Positions 38,001 through 47,519 of a stretch of DNA of 64,000 bases are shown piece after piece. Source of the stretch: Warburgia ugandensis (taxonomy: Eukaryota > Streptophyta > Magnoliopsida > Canellales > Canellaceae). The translations under genes and the position numbers were made by a program. The stretch spans positions 19,381,945 through 19,445,944 of the forward strand of contig CP141132.1 in NCBI GenBank assembly GCA_035236585.1. The letters run 5' to 3'. Position 1 is the first letter of the stretch. Each line of letters opens with the position of its first letter. The notes beneath the pieces were generated by a model, which did not search any database, had not been told where the DNA came from, and saw only the letters and a list, made by a program, of their open reading frames with translations.

Positions 38001-41000
38001 TATAGATTGGTACAATAGAGCTTTTCCTCCACTCATTAGGCATTTTCTTTGATTTTATAATCTTGTTAAACAACTTGGTCAACCAAACTACCCCAATATC
38101 TCCCATATGCTTCCAAACCTCTATTGGTACACCATCAGGCCCTATGGCCTTTCCTGATTTCATCTTTTTCAAGGCCTCTTTTACTTCAGGTATTCTAATC
38201 CTACATTCATATCTGTAATATCCAATGTTATTTAGATTTATATTATTTTCAATCCCTATATTCTCAGAGCCATTGTCATTTAATAATTTTTGAAAGTATG
38301 TTTCTCACCTTTATTTGATCTCCTCTTCTTTGACTAATACCCTTTGATCATCGCTTCTAATACACCTAACATGATCTAAGTCCTTACCCTTCTATTCTCT
38401 TACTTTTGCAAGTTTAAACACATCTTTCTTACCTTCTCGTGTTCATAATTTATTATAGAGCTCATCATATGCTTTAAGTTTAGCCTCATTTACTATTCTC
38501 TTAGTAGCGTTTTTAGCATTCTTATATTGTTCATAGTTTTCATTATTTCTAATCTTCTACCAAGCTTTAAAATGCATCAGCTAACAACAGGGAGTGATAA
38601 AAGAAACAACTAAATCTCCAAATAAAAAATCCATTATTTTATCTTTTTTCTCCATCCCATTAAATGCATAGATATTAAAACATATCAAATAATGAAAAAT
38701 TAGAAAAACACATCCAGAAAACATGTATGGAAGTTTCTCTCTCTCTTCATTAAAACACTAAAATGTATTATAAACAACACAATGACTGGGCCCACTTTAT
38801 TCCTTGATCAGAACTGTCTATTTATGAGGTTATGCTGCGGATAAGTCATCCATAAAATTTGAAATCCATCTGGTGTTTTTAAAGCTCTGATTTGCAGACA
38901 TTTATCTACACAATTAAAAGATTAATGTAGAGAGTAAAGGATTAAGTAGAGACTATTTATGCCTAAAATATTCATACTAATAACAATAACAAAGGCTAAT
39001 AAGAATAAAGCCCATAATTTTTTTGAAATTGATCGAATGTTTATATTGACAGTAATAAGGTAGGTAAATTTAACCAAGAAATTTATTGTTTTATGAAGTA
39101 AATTTCAGGTTTTGATGTCTGGGTCATCATTTTTTACAAATAAAATTCTGAATTTCTTTTGGGGGTTTGATTGGAGAGGGAAATTTTTTTTTTTCTTGGT
39201 TTCCAGTTGAATTTAACTTTTTTTAAATATCTGGTTATTTAATTAATTGCATTTAAATCCTTTCTCCATCCTTGACCTCCTTCCTCTCCAGCATTTTAGA
39301 AAGTAATCCCCTCATTCATATGTTCCTTACTAGTTTAAATCAACGAAATTCCTTTTTCATCTTTCTGCACATAAATTCCATAGAAGGAATTTTGGTTTTT
39401 AATTGGACAGAAAATTTTGTTTTTTTCTAGGTTTTTTTGTTAAATTTAACTTTTTTTAAATATATGGTAATTTAATTAACTGCATTTAAATCCTTTCTCT
39501 GTCCGTACCTCCTTCCTCTGGCTTTTTAGAAATTAATGAAAACTAGAAACCAATCCACTCATTCATATGTTCCTTACTAGTTTATATGAATGAAATTCTT
39601 GGAGGCAGACATCTCCACAATCAGTTTTTCATCTTTCTGCACATAAATTCCATAGAAGGTACCATTGAAAAGAAAGAAAGCAAGAAAGAAAAGGAAGATA
39701 TTTGAAACAAAAATCCAGAAGAATCAAAATCACATGTTGACACAAAAATAGAACTAAGGGGGCAGCCCTGGTGCACGAAGCTCCCACCTATGCAGGGTCC
39801 GGGAAAGGGGCGGACCACAAGGGCCTATAGTAGGTAGCCTTACTTTGTATTTTGCATGAGGCTGATTCCACGCCTTGAACCTGTGACCTCAAGGTCACAT
39901 GACAACAACTTTTACCGTTGCGCCAAGGCTCCCCTTCTTGACACAAAAATAGAACTGCTGAAGATAAATACATAAAGCACTAAGGGTACTGACTCAAGCA
40001 AGATACCCTACGATTGCATCGCCACTATAATTGACTTCCTTTTGTCTGGACTTACGATAAAAATTTATTGAAAAGGTGATCAGCAGAACCAATCATTTCA
40101 AGCTACATTACACAACCTAGCTACTAAATCTCTAACTAAAGTGCTTGCCAACTCATTGATTTTGGGTAGCACCGTACAAGAAGCATTAAAATTAGCCGAA
40201 TCATTGAACTCTGCCATCTAGACAACCAACTACAAGGTCAAACCTTTTCTTCTTGATGGTCAAAGCAACTGCATTAGAGGTCATCCAGTGAATTTACTTT
40301 GACCAATAGGTGTTTACAGAAGCACTTAAGACTCTATGTCATTTTCAAGATAACACCTCGAGAGGCCAAATAAGTGATCTCAGCCTCACCTCCCATTCCT
40401 ACAGCCATATGTTGCTGACTGGGCTTCTACCAAAATTAAGTTTGACAAACACCCCATAATATTTCTTTGAATCAAGCAACTTCAGCTTCCTTTCTTGGCT
40501 TTTCTTGCAACATTATTCAAGTTGTAAATTGTAAGTATGGCCATGATATGTGGCACTTAAATTTCTTTTTCAGCTGAAACCCACTAGATTATCTCTCAGC
40601 CCTCTGCAATAGTTTTGCTACTGCAGCTAAACATTCTATCACTCATAAGTGGTTAATCAAATATAATTCAGGCACTTCCACGTGAATTTTCTTCAAACCA
40701 TTTCATTATTCTATTGATCTAAAGCAGAATTGACACTAAGTTATTCACTGCTAGAAAGAAAGTTCAAGCTAAAGAGAACCTGTTGCCGCATTTCCTCTAC
40801 TGAAAGATCACCTAGTTGGCCTCGATCTCTACAAGCTTGCCGAAGTTCTGTTTCTGAAAGAGACTCTATGCCCTCTGACTGGATCATCTTATCATCCTCC
40901 TTGATCCTAGCAAAAAAGAAAAGCAAATTTTCATGTCATGATAAACTATTGACCCATTTTCATACTTTTAAGCATAGAGAGTACAAAAATGATGATGAAA

Positions 41001-44000
41001 GAAAGAAGGAATTCAAAGGGAAGAATCTAAACACACAAACACTGACAATCTAGGGAATATATCAAAACAAGATTTGTTAGAAAACGTCCCCCAACTATGT
41101 CAAACAAAAGTATACAGTTTTTATAATTAACAATACGAGGCACAAAGACTACTTTATTCATATGGTAATAGAACAGCCAGAAAGTAGAAACTATCCGTGC
41201 CCTTTCTAGTCAGCTTCAGCCCTAGGGCAAGTTCTGATCCGACTGTAATTGCTGTTTTTTTCATAAAATCTTCCATCATTGTCAAAAGGGAGAAAAAAGA
41301 GCTAAATGTTCCTCAGACTGCAGGGAAATAAAAGAATTCTTTCAGTTATATATGGGGTTCATGCACAATGACTTCTGCATAAAAGCTAACATCAAAATGG
41401 AGCCTAGTCCTTTTGCAAGCCAAAATGGCAATCTTAGATGGGACATGCAGCAGTGCCCCAAAAGTCTCATGCATGAGGCAAGCCTATTCTCTTCGTTCCA
41501 AGATTTCTATGCCATTATTTTTTTTAAGTTCTGAGTCATCCATTTAACATCTCAGGACAAAATAGGTGGATCATCCAATGAAGAAGATTTTGGTGCATGC
41601 TCTAAGAGAGGGCCCAGCAGGTGTGGATTAACCAAAAGCTCCGTCCAAGTTGTACTTACTGGTTAAACCATAATTACCAGTAAGCTTCATTTTGGCGATC
41701 ATCCTCATTTCAGAAACTTTCATACTGGAAATCAGTATTGAAACACGTTATCATGCAAGAGTGTTTCAACTCAATAATGATTCTTTGTTTCTGGTTAACA
41801 AATTCAGTAGTACAAATTATGTTTTTTAGATTCAACAATTATAAAAAAAACTAAATAAATATAATTTGAAATTAGAAAAATTTTGGAAACTTTTTCATGA
41901 CTGCATCTTCATGACTGCTTCTGTATCTGTTTCCGCTACTGGCTTCCCACTCCCCATCTATGTTAACTAGGGTTTTTGTACTTTCCTTCAGTCAACCACG
42001 ATGTAGCACCTCACTATATTGAGCCTGCATGGAAATATACAATGGCCAACTCATATGATTGACAAAGTAAAACCATTTGAGGGACAGCAGATATTGGTCT
42101 CCCATGTACAGTAGCAACCGCTCACAAGTACCTAGGGATGCAACTTCACACAATAAGTGGCAAGATTCCTTCAAAATACAAAGCGTTCAATTCTACTTCT
42201 CTGAATGCATTCAGGCACAAAGACCAATAGCAATTCAAGTGTTCGGCAAGAAGCTAACATCTCAATGAATTCTCAAACAGTGTTCATGATTCATATTCTT
42301 TTTTTTTTTGGTGGCTTCAAGTTCATCAAATCTATTCTTCAGACTATAAGCAGTTCAGGAAAGTAGTAAATGCATATCAGTATTAGTGACTCTAATAGAA
42401 CACCCAAGGAAGACGTTGCTTCCATCATATTTAAACTGAAAGCATATTCCTCATATTCATTAGAGTAGAACAAAAGAATTTCAAAACCAATTAAACAGGA
42501 GAAAAATGAAACTTGACTTCATAGGGCACAAAAGAGGGAGGCAAATATCCATCTTGAGAAAACCCACTGGCCCCATCCTGCCTCGCTGCTTTACTCTAGA
42601 ATCCCCTTCAAACCAAATTATACAAGTTCATCAGAATACTACAAAAACAAAAGAATTACATCATATTACAGGATAACATTATTTCCATACAATGTACAGT
42701 AGTTCATCATGAAAGGAACCAGCTAGATATTCGCTCTCTTTTTTCCCATTGAATTGCTTGTACCTTACAACAATGAGACTACAGATGAGCCCTAGTGTGT
42801 TTGGAGATTTTCTTTGGGGCGAAACTGGACAGGACACTTGTGGAAGGTGATTCCATAGATTTAAACCCACAGACTAAGGGATTAAGCATGGGATCCTGGA
42901 GGTGAAATAGTTTTAGTCGATTAGGGACTGTCGCAGGAGAAAAGACTTTTCTCTTTTTTTCCCAGGTTACAGTGTTTTAGTGGATTGATTAATCATTTTG
43001 AGAACTGTAGAAGTTACTTCTATGTAGGCCAACTTCCGCCTCTGATGCAATTTTCCCATTTCTTTCACTTTTTCTTTTCAATTAATGGTTAAATTTTATG
43101 AGAAATAGAGATCCGATCCCACAGGAGGTCCTAAACCAACACATTCTATAACCAAAACAAATGACTATGTCATGCTCATGGAAAAATGTCACTTCATCTA
43201 ATCAAGACGAATTCATACTTCAAGTTTCTTTCTTTCTAGTTTAAAAGATCAAAGATAGAATACAAGCAAGCTAAGGTCTTACCATTGGAGTCTTTTCCGG
43301 AGCATATATCGTAAATAGGCATCTGTTCCGTAAGGGTTGATACCCATATACTTGCACATGTTTACCAACCTAGGCCTGCATGAAACAGATAATGCAAACA
43401 AAGACAAATAATGCATACATTAGAAAGCAATGAGAAACAATAGCTAGTCATACTCAACTAAGCAGCAGGCTTCAGTCATGGATAAAAATGGCAAGGACGT
43501 ATGCAAATACCAAAGTGATAGAATGATGGCAACCTGCTGATGTTGTCAAGGGTCAACTCATCATTGAACAACTTTGCAAAGCCTAAAATTTCATCATTAG
43601 AAACACGGGCACCGGTCCTAACCTATTTGAACACGGCAGGCATTTCAGTTTATACGCTCATCATATCAAACCACTGGGTGTAAGAGTGAATAAAATAATA
43701 GAATAATTGTGCAATCATACAATTTGTTGAACTAATGTAATTCTTAACAATAAACCGCAGGAAAAATATTTACTTTGGCTAAAAACTTATCAAGATCTTC
43801 AGCTGTTTTCTTAATTTCACCACTGCGGGACACTTGAACTTCCTTAGCCATTTCTTTGACAGTCTCCTGCAAAAACTTTGCATACTCCATTCTTGCAGTA
43901 AGCCGTCTTTTTAATGCTTCCTGCAAATTGACCATCACAATGTCTTGATTAGAGATAAATCAAGAAAACCAAACAGTAGTGCATAACAAAAAATATAGAA

Positions 44001-45470
44001 GTATTCGTCGGTCATAACATATATAACAGATTAGTAGGCAGGTAACATAAGGCATGTAGGTGCACATATAGAAACTATGCACCTGTGAAGAGATACAATC
44101 ATCTAGATAAACATGCAGTTTGTGTCAGCAGAAACTTTTTAGGTTTATTTTATTCTTTTACCTGTTGACTGGATACCTTAACATTCCAGTATTCTGAAAT
44201 TCAACAGCAACTATGAAGATAAATCATTTGCAGAAACCAACTGGGAATGTTACAGATGAATTCAAATTACTGTCAGTGCAGAGTAAATAAGAATATAGAA
44301 CTTGATGAAAACTATTGCAATCAGTACCTCTTCTTTCATCTTGTCCTGGAAAGTAGATGGCAACATGTTTGGAAATAATTTGAGGGCCACCGGCAGCAAG
44401 AACTCCATGAACGGAACTATGATAAAGACTGCAAAGGGGACTAATCTGAAAATATCAGCTGTTGTGCGTGTCAGTTGTTGCCGCTCCCTCCTTGACAGGG
44501 ACTTTCCGCCAGCAAGTTTCAACAGTAAGCGCAAACAAATCCTAACATCAGCCCATAGTAGTTTTGTGCCCAACCAATAGTGTTGCAAAGCTGACACAAA
44601 TGATTCCTTCCATCCACTGAACTTAATAGCCCAGTCGGCACTACAAAGGGGAAGGAGAAAATACATAAGCAATTCCAAGTGACAGCTATGAATTAAAGGA
44701 ACTTAAATTTCAAATGAATAAAAACCATGGAATAATCATAACCTGCTCATAGAAGCAACAGCTCTCAAGGCAGGACCAATCCCCAAAAGCTTAGACCAAA
44801 AATTTTTTATAATCAATCTAGCATCTTTCTGAGATTCTTGCAACTGTTTGGCTTTAGCTTTAGCTTTCACACTGCTAAGACCTTCAACTGCCTCATCACA
44901 TTCCTCAGGAGAGGCCTCCTTCACGTGCTTCTTCTTTTGTTCTTCATCAATCTCATCTGCACTACGCATTTCAGGTTGCCCTGCTGTGGCTGTTGAGGCA
45001 GTACGCATAGGCTGTGAATACCATCTCATTCCCAAAGGAAAAGCAATCTGTGATTTCCCATTTTGCAGAAAGAAAACTGAACATCCATAAGAATAAGGCT
45101 TATGAAATCCTATTGCCGAAAAACACAACCATCTCTCTTGAATTATTGATGTAGCAAAGCTTTCCTTTATACCAGTGGCCTGCACAAAAGGGTTATCACT
45201 GGAGGCAGGAAATCCATAAGAATTGTGTTCAAGAAGTTCAATTCCCGAAAAACCCAATCTTCTCTCTTTATACAGTAAGTCTTGAACCGCCTCCTTCTCA
45301 CCACTAGCATCTGAAGAATGATGATCAGCAATCCAATTTGAAACCTGAGTGTCAGGACCATGAGCCAGTCGCCCATGCGCAAAGCTTGAAAGACATCGAA
45401 TTGAGCAGGCGGACACATTCAGCTGTTCAAGGAGGTATTTCTTCCTTCCGAGAATAGCCCTTGCAGCCAT
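32066..45470 (-). CDS. LETM1: LETM1-like mitochondrial inner-membrane cation/proton exchange protein, 14 exons
   Basis: Coding exons, 5' to 3': 45470-44743, 44640-44328, 43920-43774, 43622-43534, 43375-43283, 40906-40780, 36219-36155, 36075-35901, 35118-34924, 34840-34793, 34542-34396, 33952-33870, 32386-32271, 32157-32066. They sum to 2418 nt, one open frame of 805 residues; phases agree and introns are GT-AG. The start is the ATG at 45470 (MAARAILGRKK, an Arg/Lys-rich presequence); the open frame extends 8 codons further only with a GTG. Residues ~310-329 (VPFAVFIIVPFMEFLLPVAL) are the membrane segment. The LETM1 domain follows with LFNDELTLDNISRPRLVNMC, YGTDAYLRYMLRKRL, ELRQACRDRG, VEEMRQQLRDWLDLSLNHSV and PSSLLILSR. 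Glu/Lys-rich coiled coils follow (about 530-690), then an EF-hand loop DRDFDGKVTTEE at 736-747. The family is known for K+/H+ and Ca2+ exchange, matrix volume control and mitochondrial ribosome contacts. Family assignment is firm; the expression of this copy is not shown. Confidence 0.95.
36410..36645. repeat. 117-bp tandem duplication in LETM1 intron 6
   Basis: The block GTGTACAGTATAAACAAGTT starts at 36416 and again at 36533. Similarity continues through TTTCACAATTAACATA and AGGACTTTAG-like sequence. There are two copies with a few percent difference and no coding content. Confidence 0.9.
36684..36693. repeat. Target-site duplication of the RTE LINE (left)
   Basis: TGCATCAGCT, repeated exactly at 38573-38582 on the other side of the LINE. 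Confidence 0.75.
36694..38572 (-). mobile_element. 5'-truncated RTE-clade LINE in LETM1 intron 6
   Basis: On the minus strand the element runs from the region before the RT (KNATKRIVNEAKLKAYDELY near 38500) through the RT (38172-37435: SGKAIGPDGVPIEVWK, YRGIKLMSHTMKLFERVIEK, ENQFGFMPGRS, FIDLEKAYDRVP, GLHQGSALSPYLF, WCMLFVDDIVLLDETREG) to the C-terminal part (FRYLGSLIHESGEIEREVSQ; RLRWFGHVQRRP). It ends in a (GATGAT)n tail typical of plant RTE elements. The endonuclease is missing, so the copy is 5' truncated, and frameshifts and stops divide the frame. A 10-bp duplication, TGCATCAGCT, flanks it. The RT box reads FVDD. Confidence 0.93.
36701..36718 (-). repeat. (ATG)n tail of the RTE LINE
   Basis: Six ATC units on the plus strand (GAT/ATG on the minus strand) directly after the element's 3' end. 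RTE-type LINEs often end in such short simple repeats instead of poly(A). Confidence 0.85.
38573..38582. repeat. Target-site duplication of the RTE LINE (right)
   Basis: TGCATCAGCT, identical to 36684-36693, adjacent to the truncated 5' end of the LINE. Confidence 0.75.
39120..39660. repeat. 272-bp tandem duplication in LETM1 intron 6
   Basis: CTGCACATAAATTCCATAGA occurs at 39365 and again at 39637, an offset of 272 bp. The units also share TTAATTAA(T/C)TGCATTTAAAT and TCATTCATATGTTCCTTACT. The copies have diverged by small indels. No coding content. Confidence 0.88.
39737..39956 (-). mobile_element. Complete Au-family SINE with 19-bp target-site duplication
   Basis: The body, 39756-39937, read on the minus strand begins GGGGAGCCTTGGCGCAACGG, with an A-box (TGGCGCAACGG) and a B-box (GGTTCAAGGC), and continues CCCTTGTGGTCCGCCCCTTT, CCGGACCCTGCATAGG and GGGAGCTTCGTGCACC. 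This is the tRNA-derived Au SINE known from many flowering plants. TTGACACAAAAATAGAACT occurs on both sides (39737-39755 and 39938-39956), a perfect 19-bp duplication. It is inserted antisense to nothing and sense to LETM1 transcription within intron 6. The tRNA-like head is not a functional tRNA gene. Confidence 0.93.
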
Positions 45471-45538
45471 TATCCAAATCCTCTTTGTTTCCACAGAGGA
45501 ACTACGGTCATATCTTTTTGGCAGCCGCCAAATTTTAA

Positions 45539-46796
45539 CTGGTAAGCATAAGATACCAAATCACAGCTAAAACCATGGCAACATTAAAAAAAAATAAAAA
45601 ATGGAAATGCTAATTCCAACAGAATACTAGAAGCAGGTATATGATGATGATTTAAGAATACATTCATAGTTCCATCAGCCACAGCATGTAACTACTCTTT
45701 CTCCACATTGTAAGATTCTCAAATTTTGCCATGCCAAGAGTAACAATCAGAGAACCTGTATGGCTCCCAGGCTCTTCAAGTATGATCAAAGCAACATTAG
45801 ATATATTACAATTCTCAGCAGAACAGAGAAATGATTAGCATAGAATTCGTAAGAAATAAACTGCAATAAATTTAGGTGCTTCCCAGCCTTAAGGTGCAAT
45901 GATTTCTGAAGGAATTGATATTCCAAAATCAAGTGCTTCACAAACTCCTTCAAGTTTTATCAGAAACAATTACACGTGTAATTAACAGGGACAAAATGAA
46001 AATGGTCCAAACTCAAGTAGCAGCAATTATTCCTAAGGTTTGGCTGGAAATTGGCGCAAATACAACTTACATGATCTTCAAGCCTTTTCCCAACATTGAA
46101 GTAACAACTTTGGATGTGATTAAAAAGGAAAGAAAAATGCAACAGGCTGAGAGATACTATTCTGCAGCTTTGATTTACTTGAGTAAATTCAAAAGGAAAA
46201 CAGCACCATTTACAGCACAAACAATGGTTATTCATCCAGTGTTTGCTAGAATAACCATTCAACAGTCCACGACCTTTCTGTAGTCTTTTCAGCACGATGA
46301 TAGCATAATATCCGTGTGAAGTTTTACCAATAAAACGGAAACATCACAAGACAATTACAAAGCAGCAGTCATCAAAGACACATGCCATCTCAAGCATAAC
46401 AACGGCAGCAACAACTCCTAGTATATGCCAAGAAAAGAGTTTCGATTGAAAGCACAAAAATGAAACTCCATATAAACTCAACAGATTTTCACTAGAATTT
46501 GGATTGAAATTTCTAACCACGACAGGAATCATTCAAGAAGTACAGCAAAAGAGAACAAGAAGAAAGGCTACATTAATTGTTTCTAGCGTTTTCTGGACCT
46601 CATCATCCAATAGTTAAACATTGCCAACGATTCTACGAGATAGATTTTCAGTGACTCCGCATACTTGACAAACGTTTCTCTGGACATAGAAATTCCATAT
46701 TTGCAGGGATTCTCTACCCAATCGAGCAAGTTATCTCAAGGAAGAGATCAAAACATGCAAACTGGAAACAAGAAACAGGAGTATCAGAAAGCTCAC
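45539..46796 (-). other. Inferred LETM1 5'UTR intron
   Basis: On the minus strand a donor-like CATCAG|GTGAGC at 46797/46796 and an acceptor-like TTACCAG|TTAAAA at 45539/45538 enclose 1258 bp. Several upstream ATGs in this stretch would interfere if it were retained. A 5'UTR intron is common in plant genes. This call rests on splice-site wording and position only. A 122-codon open frame on the plus strand (45915-46283) inside it has no recognisable motif. Confidence 0.5.
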
Positions 46797-46935
46797 CTGA
46801 TGACGCTGGTAATTCTTCTAGGTTTCGGAGATTAGGGTATGACTCTAAGCGTCCAAAATCCAAATCAAGCTTTGAATACTCTTTCACAGCTTTGAATGGA
46901 CGGAAATTCTAGGGTTCGATGCAGATAACCAGGAG
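46797..46935 (-). other. Inferred LETM1 5'UTR exon
   Basis: Minus-strand sequence between the TATA-like box and the CATCAG|GTGAGC donor. It contains ATCGAACCCTAGAATTTCCG, typical of a plant 5' leader. The transcription start is set here about 30 nt after the TATA-like box and is approximate. Confidence 0.45.
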
Positions 46936-46960
46936 AAAACAGGGTGGAACCGTCTCGTGG

Positions 46961-46969
46961 GTATATATT
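46961..46969 (-). promoter_or_regulatory. TATA-like core promoter element of LETM1
   Basis: AATATATAC on the minus strand lies about 170 nt upstream of the predicted leader donor and about 1.5 kb upstream of the start codon. The surrounding 46930-47100 is less AT-rich than the flanking DNA, so the TATA-like tract stands out. Confidence 0.45.
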
Positions 46970-47390
46970 GAGCACTAGTACGCTGTAGCGAGAAGCTCTC
47001 GCTTTTATTGTCAGGACGAGTTACTCCAACAGGCGTCAGTCTTGTTACGAGCAGAGGCTGGGGAGCGTTCAAAGAAGTAGACGCCGGCCCTATGCTTTCT
47101 TGGAAGAGCTAAGTCGTTCATCATATCCAAGCTCCTGAAAAATTAGGTAACTCACGAGAAATTAATATATATAGATAATGTAATCACTTGGCGAAAAAAT
47201 TAATGGAAATAAACAGTTGAAACATGAGATAAAAACAATTGACAGGGAATCTGATGCGTGACTTACCTAAATCATTTTAAACGCAATGGATGGTTTAGAT
47301 CTACCCAATTATTACCGCGACTGAAACAAGGTGGCGCTTGGGATCTACCGGCACACCGTTTGATATTTTCACTAGATTACACCTTTAATG

Positions 47391-47499
47391 TTGGTGCATA
47401 GCTTTTCTAATGAGGCAGGTAACGATCGGTGGGGCACAGGCGTTTCGTGATCTTAGCCGCTCATCTACTGGATCATGCATTAGAAAAGCTATGCACCAA
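47391..47499. mobile_element. Small foldback (MITE-like) element upstream of LETM1
   Basis: Arms TTGGTGCATAGCTTTTCTAA+TG (47391-47412) and the exact reverse complement (47478-47499) enclose a 65-nt non-AT-rich loop. The 22-bp arms are perfect. No convincing target duplication is visible (TAA occurs 2 nt outside the left arm and directly outside the right). It could be a Harbinger-like MITE or a hairpin locus, about 420 bp upstream of the LETM1 TATA-like box. Confidence 0.55.
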
Positions 47500-47519
47500 T
47501 AATCTTCTCTATTTCAATC

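Larger units (their letters stand above)
36220..40779 (-). other. LETM1 intron 6, 4.6 kb, expanded by retroelements
   Basis: The intron lies between the exon ending ATGCGGCAACAG and the exon starting CTTCGCGACTGG. It contains a 117-bp tandem duplication, a truncated RTE LINE, a 272-bp tandem duplication and an Au SINE. Both splice sites are canonical and phase is kept, so the insertions are compatible with correct splicing. Confidence 0.85.

Noticed and set aside
39880..39937. tRNA gene suggested by A- and B-box sequences
   Set aside because: The sequence continues into the Au SINE body and is flanked by target duplications; no cloverleaf acceptor stem is formed.
44262..44327. Extension of LETM1 exon 2 past GAAGAG
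   Set aside because: The open frame continues into the intron, but GAAGAG|GTACTG is a donor and the next exon (GAAGCATTAAAA) joins in frame with family sequence.
45471..45494. Upstream start of LETM1 at 45494
   Set aside because: The codon there is GTG; the first ATG in frame (45470) gives a typical presequence, MAARAILGRKK.
45915..46283. 122-codon plus-strand open frame opposite the LETM1 leader intron
   Set aside because: No recognisable motif, lies in an inferred intron of the opposite strand, composition typical of AT-rich intron sequence.
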